This document shows positions 37,525 through 46,708 of a stretch of 64,000 nucleotides of DNA, one piece after another. How positions within the stretch are numbered: the stretch's first letter is position 1; each line of letters starts with the position of its first letter. The notes under the pieces are model-generated. The model worked only from the letters and a program-made list of their open reading frames with translations. It did no database searches and had not been told where the DNA came from. The position numbers and the translations under genes were made by a program. Source of the DNA: Ustilaginoidea virens (taxonomy: Eukaryota > Ascomycota > Sordariomycetes > Hypocreales > Clavicipitaceae); contig NC_057317.1 of the NCBI RefSeq assembly GCF_000687475.1, forward strand, positions 62,001 to 126,000, read 5' to 3'.

Positions 37525-38532
37525 GGTGAGCTGTGAATGATGGGGTGGGTTTCGGCGATGCGATACGGAGTTCGTGGATCAGTGGAATGAGCAGCAGCTT
37601 GGTCTGGGGAGTGGCGGGAGCTTAGGAAGAAGACGCCGGCTCGCAATGGAGGGAGGTGCTTGATGGGGACTGGAGGTTGCCGAAAAGGTTATGCCGAGAC
37701 ACCCTGCAATTGACGACGGGAGGTTTTATTGCCGTTGCCGCAAGCCTTCGGCAGGTCTGCCTGCTGCGTGTTTACCCGTCTATCCCGTGATTGCACGCAG
37801 AACCAGCCTTGCGGTTGCTCCTTCCCCGCCACCCACAAGCCAAACAAGGAGGGAGGCAAGCCGAGGAAAGCCGCGTGGCCCGCTCGGCGGTCTTTGGCTC
37901 TTACACAGGTACCTACCCCGTACAGGTGCCCATGTATAGGGTCTGGTACGTATTACCTGCCAGGCTTAGGTACCAGGCAGGTTCCTTATGTAGGGGGCTG
38001 CTTATTTCTACTCAAGAGATCCGCAAGCTTACTTGCCTCTTGATAGAGAAACTTCTCATATTCAAAAGCATCACGACGCCATCCGGACGCTGGAGGCCAT
38101 GTACATACAGCGATTTTTTCGGGGTCTCAAAGGACCCGCCAGCGAGCCAGGCTACATCCAGTCCTCACCAACCATTGAGACCTCCCCAAGCCAGGCCCCA
38201 GCACTTGCAGCAACGCTGCGTTGGCCCCACTCCTTACCGCTAGACATCCTCGGCTTTGCCTGGAGCCCCGCCCGTTCCGCCCGAGCTCCGAGCCCTGGAG
38301 CCATTTCCAACTTCAAACCCATCATCAGCCTATTCCGCCTTTCCCGCATCTTCCTCCCAACGTCAACTTTGGAAAGCGGTGCAAAACGACATCTGCTTCC
38401 TTGCCGAGAAATCCCCCCCCCCTTCCCCCCCCGGGAACGACAAGACAAGCCGGTCGGGTTGGTAGCTGCAATCCCGCCAAAGCCCACCGGGGCCAATAGT
38501 CGTCGCCGCTCGTTTCGTCACCCACCCTCACG
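37525..38532. promoter_or_regulatory. Shared divergent promoter of mcsA and mclA
   Basis: One 1008-bp interval separates the start codons of two methylcitrate-cycle genes read in opposite directions, so it must hold both promoters. It contains AGGTACCTACC at about 37908, an inverted repeat ACCTGCC (37955-37961) with GGCAGGT (37976-37982) around a central TAGGTACC, and C/T-rich tracts before the mclA start (38410-38440). Which sequences bind a regulator is not shown. Confidence 0.7.
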
Positions 38533-40478
38533 ATGATGCGGAGGCCCGTCGCCGCAGCTTCAAGGCGCCTGGTGTCGCCGACAACTGTGCGGGCGAGCCT
38601 GCCACGCTCAAGAGCCATCCGGGCCGTTTGCACGACATCCGCCATGGCCGCCCCCGCGGGCAATCCCTACTCGCACGCCGTCCCGGCCGCCGATTCGTTC
38701 CAGCTTCTGCCCGAATCGCAAAAGGCTGGCGAGGCCGAGGACGCCCTGTACGAGGCCCAGGTCAAGGAAGTGGAGGCTTGGTGGTCCTCGCCGCGCTACG
38801 CCGGCATCAAGCGGCCGTACAGCGCTGCCGACGTCGTCACCAAGCGAGGCACCCAGAGCATCTCGTATCCCAGCTCCGTCATGGCCTCCAAGCTGTTCAA
38901 CCTCATCCAAGAACGCCAGTCGAAAGGGGAGCCGATCCACACAAGTAAGCACCAGCATGCATCCCACACACGCGTCGGATCCGGAAATGAAGGCGTTCCC
39001 GCAAGGCGTCCCTGCCCGTTTTTCTTTTTCTTTATTCTTCTTTTTTTTTCTCCCTATTTTTTTCTCCCTAACCAAGCAATCCAGTGGGCGCCGTCGACCC
39101 CATCCAAATGACCCAGCAGGCTCCTCACCAGGAAGTCCTGTACGTCTCCGGCTGGGCCTGCTCGTCGCTGCTCACCACCACCAACGAAGTCTCCCCCGAC
39201 TTTGGCGACTACCCCTACAACACCGTCCCCAACCAGGTCCAGCGGCTGGCCAAGGCGCAAAACATGCACGACCGCAAGCAGTGGGACGCCCGCCGCAAAA
39301 TGACGGCCGAGCAGCGCGCCAAGACACCCTACGTCGACTACCTCCGCCCCATCGTCGCCGACGGCGACACCGGCCACGGCGGCCTGTCCGCCGTGCTGAA
39401 GCTGGCCAAGCTGTTCGCCGAGAACGGCGCCGCGGCCGTGCACTTTGAGGACCAGCTGCACGGCGGCAAAAAGTGCGGCCACCTCGCCGGCAAGGTGCTC
39501 GTCCCCACCGGCGAGCACATCAACCGGCTCAACGCCGCCCGGTTCCAGTGGGACGTCATGGGCTGCGAGAACCTGGTCATTGCGCGGACCGACTCCGAGT
39601 CGGGCAAGCTGCTCTCGTCGGCCATTGACGTGCGCGACCACGAGTTCATCCTCGGCGTCACCGACCCGTCCATCCCGCCCTTGGCCGAGACGATGCAGGC
39701 CATGGAGGCCAAGGGGGCCCAGGGCTCGCAGATTGACGACTTCGAAGCCGCGTGGGTCAGGAGCCACAAGCTCGTGACGTTTGACGAGGCCGCCGTCGCG
39801 CACATGGACAGGGAGGGCGTCCCCCAGACCAAGATCAGCGAGTACCTGGCCGCGACGGCCAAGGATCGCAGCATGGGCATCACCCGCCGCCGCGCCCTGG
39901 CCGCCCACTACGCCAAGACGCCCGTCCACTTCGACTGGGACGTGCCGCGCACGCGCGAGGGCTTCTACCACTTCCGCGCCGGCATGCCGGCTGCCACCAA
40001 GCGCGCGCTGGCGTTCGCCCCGTACGCCGACCTCCTGTGGGTGGAGACGGGCGACCCCAGCGTCGAGGTGGCCGCCAGGCTCGGCCGCGCCGTGAGAGAA
40101 AGCTACCCAAGCAAGGGGCTGGTGTACAACCTCTCCCCGTCGTTCAACTGGATGGCCCACGGCTTCACGCCCGAGACGCTCAAGTCCTTCATCTGGGACA
40201 TTGCCAAGGAGGGTTTCGTCCTGCAGCTGGTGTCCCTGGCCGGCCTGCACTCCACGGCCGCCATTTCCTGCGAGCTGGCCCGCGGCTTCAAGAAGGACGG
40301 CATGAAGGCCTACGTCGACCTTGTGCAGCGCCGCGAGAAGGAGCTGGGCTGCGACGTGTTGACGCACCAGAAGTGGAGCGGAGCGAGCTACATGGATGGT
40401 ATTCTGGGGGCCATCCAAAGCGGCAGCTCTAGCAGTAAGAGCATGGGCGAGGGCAACACAGAAGGCCAATTCAACTAG
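38533..40478 (+). CDS. mclA: 2-Methylisocitrate lyase, mitochondrial
   Basis: Splits 2-methylisocitrate into pyruvate and succinate, the last step of the methylcitrate cycle. Exons 38533-38944 and 39085-40478 give 601 residues. The Arg-rich, acid-poor start (MMRRPVAAASRRL) is a typical mitochondrial presequence; a second Met directly follows the first. The isocitrate lyase superfamily signature KKCGH lies at 266-270 with the catalytic Cys at 268. Other landmarks are YVSGWACSS, ADGDTGHGG (metal-binding loop) and YNLSPSFNW. Glyoxylate-cycle isocitrate lyases in fungi are peroxisomal or cytosolic and lack such a presequence, which with the mcsA neighbour favours methylisocitrate lyase. The 140-nt intron is T-rich with CTAAC near its end. 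It is transcribed away from mcsA, and its 3' end faces the short-chain dehydrogenase. Confidence 0.92.
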
Positions 40479-40980
40479 GGGCATGGTGTGGCTGGTTTTT
40501 TTTTTTTTTTTTTGTATTTTTTTTTTCTTTCCGGACTTGCGGGAAAAGATGTGACTCAGGGGGGGCACGCATGGTTCCGGAGTTTGATTGGTTCGGGCAA
40601 TGCGTTTCTTCTGACCCAAGGACCAGATTACTCGGTCCCGCTGATAAATTGACACAACTCATTCTTCCACGTAGCGCATAGCATTCTCTGCAGCCATGTC
40701 ATCAAGTGCGTTCCTTTGCTGGCAATCATACCAATGACAGACGGGCTGAAACTTGCACATCGCCGGGTCCATCCAATGGTGTATGCCCTTGCCGCCAATG
40801 CCAACCAAAAATGCCCTTGGCCAATCAATGCCCTTGGAGCCAGCGCAAAACAAAGCAATCACTCGTCGCAAAGCGGTCATCAGGCGTAATCATTCGCAAT
40901 GCGGCTCACCATGAACTGGCTTGGCTATCCGTCATTACAGCTCCAACCTCTGCTCCCTACCAAACCAGCTGGGTTTGTCT
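40479..40980. other. Convergent 3' region between mclA and the SDR gene
   Basis: A T-rich tract at 40496-40530 immediately follows the mclA stop and may belong to its 3' end. No gene. Confidence 0.6.
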
Positions 40981-42018
40981 TTACTCGAGCGAATCCTTGC
41001 TAGCATTGTTGACCGGGGCGGCGGCGGCAGGCCCCTCGGGCGTCACGTAGGCCTTGGTCATGCCGCCATCCACCACGAAGTCGTGGCCATTCACAAACGT
41101 CGACTCGTCGCTGGCCAGGAAGACGACGGCATGCGCCTGCTCGACGGCCTCGCCAAACCTCCCCGTAGGGAAGTGCACCTCGCGCCTGTGCCTCTTGGCC
41201 TGGTCGTCGCCCAGCCAGTCCTGCAGGAGCGGGGTGTTGAGCGGCGCCGGGCACAGGTTGTTGAAGCGGAAGCCCTCGCGGGCATGGACCATGGCGAGCT
41301 CGCGCGTCAGGGCGAGAACGGCGCCCTTGGAGGCCGTGTAGGCGAGCTGGGGGGTGGCGGCGCCGACGAGAGCCACCACCGACGCGGTGTTGATGACGGA
41401 CCCCCGGGACTTTTTGTGGCGGCGCAGCGACAGCACGGCGTGCTTGCTGCCGAACCAGACGCCCTTGACGTTGATGTTGTGGGTGAGATCCCAGATGGCT
41501 TCGGGGGTGTTGACGGCGTCGTCGTCCTGGGCGTGCATGATGCCGGCGTTGTTGAACATGACGTCGAGGCCGCCCCAGGAGTCGAGGGACTCGACGAGGG
41601 CTTGCACCTGGGCTTCCTGGGCCACGTCGCATTTCTACCGGACGCCCGCGTGCTTTATTTCAGCGTTTTGCGGATGCCAACGGCCGTCGGTTTCGGGGAA
41701 AAGGTAGGGGCGGGGGGGAAGAACACGGCGTGCGTTGTTGTTACCTTGGTTTCGATCCTGCCGGCGGATGGAACGAGCTGCTTGACCTTGGCAAGGGCCT
41801 TTTCAAGAGCAGGCTCTGAGATGTCAGACATGAGGACATTGGCGCCCTCTTTGGCAAAGAGGATGCTCGTCTCAAGGCCAATGCCACTATGCCGTCGTCA
41901 GCAGTCCAAGGACGGGCGTTCAAACATGGCTCCCCCGAGGGGAGGCGAGGGCGAGACACGGGACAGCATACCCTGCGGCACCGGTGATGATGGCGTTTTT
42001 GCCGGACAGACGACCCAT
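40981..42018 (-). CDS. Short-chain dehydrogenase/reductase (classical SDR)
   Basis: NAD(P)-dependent oxidoreductase of unknown substrate. Exons 42018-41972, 41886-41745 and 41634-40981 give 280 residues. The dinucleotide-binding TGAAGGIG is at 12-19 and is rebuilt exactly by removing intron 1. NNAG is at 91-94, and the catalytic triad is Ser 148, Tyr 162 and Lys 166 (YTASK). The ending of the fold, GHDFVVDGGMTKAYV, is present. An acidic residue after the second beta strand (LMSDIS) suggests preference for NAD+, by analogy with the family. There is no peroxisomal SKL-like end. A Cys follows the segment IETKK where family members commonly have CDV. The gene lies between the methylcitrate pair and the glutamine synthetase-like gene and is divergent from the latter. 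Introns are 85 and 110 nt, GT-AG. Confidence 0.9.
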
Positions 42019-43420
42019 GGCAGCGGGAGGCGCGGAGGCTGTTGTTGGAGGCGCAAAGCGGGCAGGTTTGAAGGAATCCCCCCCGGAAGAAGGAAAAAAA
42101 AAAGAACGAACGAGCGAAAGGGCTGGCAGCAGACGGGAAGGGACGACTCTGGAAGAGGCTTCTGGCCAAGATCCAAGATGCAAGAGAAAGATTAGAGGTC
42201 CGAAGGGGAGTTGGGAGGGGGGTCATTTGACCTCGCTGCTTGACGTGCCTTGACGTCTCCGACACCGCACGCGGTCAGGTTAAGGTGCCGAGAGATGGGT
42301 GGGGCAGATAAGGCTGGCATCCCGTCCAGCTTGCTTCAATGCTTGCTTGGCAGTTGCTTGCAGTGGATCAACCATTGGCCCCCCGCGGGTACGAGGTCCT
42401 TGCTGAAAGCGCGCCCAGGGCAATAAACTCCGTGCCTCTCTGCATTCGCGAGGCAACTAGCCGCGGAAGAGCCATCCAGGAGCGTAACCCGCGTTGGCCT
42501 TTTCTTTTCTTTTTTCTTTTTTTTTTTCAATTATTTTCTTTTATATATAATTTAATATAATTTAATTTAGTGTTTTATTTTTCTACGTCGGCCATGGCGA
42601 GGACTTGCACACACTGCCGGGCCGCGGCGGTCCTGCAGAGCGCGTTGCGGGACACACGTGCAGTGCCGGACAGCAAGGGGGGTCGCGGCTCGACGGCATT
42701 GACTTGTAGGGGCAGACCGCGGCTCCCAGCCGGCAGCGGACGAGAGCGCCCAGCCCACTGCAAGTCACGCCGCGCTGGCGCCTGGTTACAGTGGACGTCA
42801 ACCGGGGGGGGGGAGGGGGCAATCACTGCAAATGCCAGGCATGCGCACGCATGTATTAACCGCCCCCTGGTCTCTGAACCGCGCTCTGCGCTCCGCGCTC
42901 CGCATCCGCGGTCGCTTCAATGACAGCCACCGGAGCCCAGACCCAAGCAGCCGCGCTAGGCCCGCGTCAGCTGGCGGTCCCCACGCCCTGGCTCCGCCCC
43001 GCCTCATCCCTTGCTCCTTGGCTTCAATCCCTTCCCACCAAGCCCACCAAGCCCACCAAGCCCACTTCCCCAACCGAGTGATGACGATGTTCCCCCCCGA
43101 GCTTCATCATCTCCCATCTCCCCCTCCAGACGACAAGGCTTGATCTGACGTGCTGACCCCCGTCGCGCTCGCTTCTCCGTCCGCCCCTGCGCAGCTTCTT
43201 CCTGCTCCGTAACCCAGTTCCGTTCTTTTATCCGCAGCCCGTCCCGTCCCGTCACGTCACGTCTCTTCCCCCAAGCTGACCTCGGGCGCCCCTCAAGCAG
43301 GCTTACACCCTCTCCCTTCAAGCCGAGCTTTCCTCGCTTCTTCTTCCCCTTCCCCTCCGCCCACTCGTTCGCAGGACCGCTCGCCAAAAAAAAAACCACC
43401 ACCACCACCACCCGCCCGCC
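42019..43420. promoter_or_regulatory. Divergent promoter region of the SDR and GS-like genes
   Basis: A 1.4-kb interval between two start codons in opposite directions. It contains a strongly AT-rich stretch at about 42498-42570 after a T/C tract, a GC-rich part at 42600-42900, and long pyrimidine-rich sequence with CCACCA repeats up to the GS-like start. No gene was recognised. Confidence 0.6.
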
Positions 43421-45256
43421 ATGGCAGACCAGGAGATCAAAAACATCACGCCGGAATCCCTCCCCAAGCTTCTGGAGCACGACTCCTGCGTCAAGCTCGC
43501 CGGCATCGACGTCGACGGCATCCTCCGCGGCAAGCTCGTCTCCAAGTCCAAGTTCCTGTCCGTCGCCGAGTCCGGCTTCGGCTTCTGCTCCGTCATCTTC
43601 GGCTGGGACATGCACGACAAGACCTACCTCCGCGAGCTCAAGGTGTCCAATGCCGAGAACGGGTACCGCGACATGCTGGCCGTCCCGGACCTGACCACCT
43701 TCCGTCGCGTCCCCTGGGAGAACAACGTGCCCTTCTTCCTCGTCGACTTCTTTGACCCCAATACCAAGGAGCCCATTGCCGCTTGCTCGAGGGGTCTCTT
43801 GAGGATGCAGCTGGAAAAGCTGCAGGCCAAGGGTTACGGCGCAATGGCCGGCGGCAAGTCTTCCCTCCCGCAAGGCAGCATTCTTTCATGTCGCCCGGCC
43901 TCCCGCCCGCAAAACAACAACACCACTGGCATTCTCACCCCCCCCCCCTCCCTCCTCTCTCCGTGGCTAATCTGACCACCCAGCCGAGTACGAGTTCTAC
44001 ACCTTTCGCAACCCCCAGAGCGACTCGGCCTCGCCGGCATCCTTCCTCCAGCAGAACCCGCCTCACCTGCTCCCCTCCCTGACAGAAGGCATGTTCGGGT
44101 ACAGCCTCAACCGCCCCGTCCACAACAAAGACTGGTACTACGACGTGTACAACACCTGCGCCAGGTTCCGCTGCGACATTGAAGGATGGCACACCGAGTC
44201 CGGCCCGGGCGTCTACGAAGCCGCCCTCGAGTTCGGCCCCGTGTCGCAAATGGCCGACCGCGCCAGCCTCTTCAAGTACGTCGTCAAGTCCGTCGGCATC
44301 GGCCACGGCATCACGCCCTGCTTCATGGCCAAGCCGCGCCAGGGCCTGCCCGGCAACAGCGGCCACATGCACATCTCCCTCGTCGACGCGCGCGGCAAGA
44401 ACCTCTTTGCCCGGGACGCCCCGGACCCGCACGCCCCGTGGCCCGACGTCGCCGCCCTCTCCGACCTGGGCCGCCACTTCCTCGCCGGCCTGCTCGCCGG
44501 CCTCCCCGACGTCATGCCCATGCTCGCCCCCACCGTCAACTCGTACAAGCGCCTCGTCGAGAACTTCTGGGCCCCCGTCACCGTGTCGTGGGGGCTGGAG
44601 CACCGCGCCGCCTCCATCCGCCTCATCTCCGCGCCCACGTCCAAGCCGTCCGCCACGAGGTTCGAGGTCCGCACCCCCGGCGCCGACTCGAACCCCCACC
44701 TCGTCCTCGCCGCCGTCCTCGGCTGCGGCTGGCGCGGCGTCGACAAGAAGCTCGAGATTGCCTGTCCGCCCCTGGCCATGGGCCGCGACACCGGTGGCCC
44801 CAACGACATGGGCGAGCGGCTGGCCAAGAGCTTGAAGGAGGCTACTGCGCGCTTCATGCGCAAGGAGAGCGTTGCCCGCGAGATTTTCGGCGACGATTTT
44901 GTCGATCATTTCGGCGGCACCAGGGAGAATGAGGTGCGGTTGTTTGACGAGGCTGTTACGGATTGGTGAGTGCACTCTGGGCTAACCTGTCCCGTTTTTT
45001 TTCTCTGCTGCTTGCTTTCCTTCCCTCTTTTTATTTTTCTTATTTTTTTTTAAATTTTCTTTATTTTTTTTAAATTTTATTATTTTGTTATTTTATTTAA
45101 TCTTATTATATTTTTTACTTTTATCCCCAACCCTCCCCTTCCTTGCTCCTTTTTAGAGGGCGACGTCCACTTCTCATTTCAACCCCCCCGTCATATGATA
45201 TACTAACCAAACACACGTCAAACAGGGAAATGAAGCGCTATATAGAAACGGTATAA
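43421..45256 (+). CDS. Glutamine synthetase-like protein (class I-like, amine-glutamate ligase type)
   Basis: ATP-dependent ligase fold that joins glutamate to ammonia or an amine; the true substrate is not known. Three exons: 43421-43853, 43984-44965 and 45226-45256, 481 residues. Exon 1 ends with GCAATGGCCGGCG and intron 1 starts GCAAGT, a GC-AG intron; splicing gives GYGAMAGAEYEF, the expected family sequence. Exon 3 is only 31 nt and encodes EMKRYIETV; intron 2 (260 nt) has a TACTAAC branch site and a very AT-rich body. Without it the frame stops right after VTDW. The N-terminal beta-grasp includes DVDGILRGK. Active-site stretches visible are AEYEFY (metal-binding Glu), ESGPGVYEAALEFG, GNSGHMHISL, NSYKRLVENFWAP, and RFEVRTPGADSNPHL. 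Related families include FluG C-termini and bacterial gamma-glutamylpolyamine synthetases. It is not the housekeeping eukaryotic glutamine synthetase, which is shorter. Confidence 0.88.
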
Positions 45257-45681
45257 GAGGGATCCACGTGTCTGCGCCGTGGGGCCAACCTGACGATGTA
45301 TAGATATATACCTTTTTTGATTTTGTTGTTAACGACACTCTGGACTGCGCTTTTGTTCTTTCTTTTCCCTTTCTTTCATCCTCGGCTTTTTCGCATCACC
45401 TCTGTAAATAAGTACATGTCCGTTCGTGGTCTTGCCAAACTTGGCAGCTGCCGTCACATCTAGAATACACTGTATGGCATTAATGACTTCATCTACCCGA
45501 GGCATTCCATCCAATCAATCCGCAAGTTACCGGCTGGCCCCTCCATTGCGCATGTGACAATGCGTTAGGAGTCGTCGAATTCTGGCTTGCTGGCCGTAAT
45601 TACGTCGCTACGTCGTGGCACTGCTGGTTAGCATACCCCCTAGCTGAGAGAGGAAGCAAACTCTGCCCGAGGGCCGCAAAC
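45257..45681. other. Convergent 3' region between the GS-like and methyltransferase genes
   Basis: 425 bp between two stop codons facing each other. No gene or repeat recognised. Confidence 0.6.
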
Positions 45682-46708
45682 TCACAGCTTCAAACAGATT
45701 CTTGCCTGATCGAGCCTCTGCTCCTCCACTATTCTCGAGATGAGATCCCTCGTGTAGTCTTCTCCTAGACCTCCCTTATCGAAAAGCATGATTGCCCAGT
45801 TCTCCAACACTAGCAACGCCAGTCAGCCGCCTACAACTTCTCCTTGAGTGCGCATCTCAAAACCATGACTTACCAAGTGGGAGAAGGATTCCACCTAGCT
45901 CTCCGACATGTCTATTCCGTGCGGAAACAGCATGCAGCGCATCTCGACCAATCCAGGTAGGCAACCAGCGAACGCGTGAACATATGTTTTCCGCGCCCAT
46001 CTCGTCGAGCCAAGCAGGCACACTTGACGCAGGGTCGAAATCCAGCCCCTGCTCATCACACATCCTCTGCAGTGTCCTCTGATACTCCTGCAGCGCGTCC
46101 GGCACCTCGTCCGCCGAGGAGCTAGCCTGCGAGGACTCGCATCTGAACTGGACAAACTCAAGCTGTCCCCCGGGATAGAGATGCGCAAATGCCGACGACA
46201 GCAAACCCTTCCAATCGCGGATCCCACCCCCCACGAGATCCCGCATGTTGATGAAATGATACTTGCGGTCGTCCCAAGGTTCGGCCGCGTCAAAAACCTC
46301 AAACCTCACGTTCGGCGGTATGTAATGGTGCAAAAGAGCGACACTGAGGTCTGTGCCTAGTATGTTGGCAGAGGGGTACTGCCGTCCCATCTCATGTGCC
46401 CAGGTGCCAGCACCTGTGCCGACATCAAGGATTTCAAAGTCGCCATGGCTTATTTCGTCTGGCAGTCTGGTATGTGTAAGACGTCCTCGGTGGAGTTTTT
46501 TGAATAGTAGGTGCTGTAAATTAAGGCGAGAGGCCTCGCTGACGTCGTTGGGCACCCAAACTCTCCCTGAGCCGTGATAAGTATGACCGTAAGCGTGAAT
46601 AGGCGGTAAGTCATCTTCAGATACTGATGTAAAGTCGGAATTGCTGTCATTTTCATTATTTAGTCTAATGGGCTCAGGGCCGGACCCTGAGTCTGTAAAA
46701 AAAAACAT
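45682..46708 (-). CDS. LaeA-like SAM-dependent methyltransferase
   Basis: Class I methyltransferase of the family that includes the secondary-metabolism regulator LaeA and many paralogues of unknown substrate. Two exons, 46708-45874 and 45809-45682, give 320 residues. Motif I is ILDVGTGAGTWAHEMG, followed by the acidic residue in ILGTDLS and the region FEVFDAAEPW; INMRDLVGGG matches the post-motif region. The C-terminal exon (VLENWAIMLFDKGG...) is joined by a GTAAGT...TAG intron of 64 nt; without it the protein would end 5 residues later at KSWF. The start is uncertain: the first Met lies in MFFFTDSGSG, where the T run followed by ACAG just inside could also be an acceptor from an unseen upstream exon. 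It is near the GS-like gene but there is no proof that it regulates anything here. Confidence 0.82.

Noticed and set aside
36508..37536. 342-residue plus-strand open frame
   Set aside because: Antisense shadow of methylcitrate synthase.
39054..40655. 533-residue minus-strand open frame
   Set aside because: Antisense to methylisocitrate lyase exon 2. GC-rich genes with strong third-position bias leave long antisense frames.
43935..44975. 346-residue minus-strand open frame
   Set aside because: Antisense shadow of the GS-like gene.
33041..46708. Secondary-metabolite biosynthetic cluster (MFS, SDR, LaeA-like present)
   Set aside because: No polyketide synthase, peptide synthetase, terpene cyclase or other core enzyme is present; the central genes are primary metabolism.
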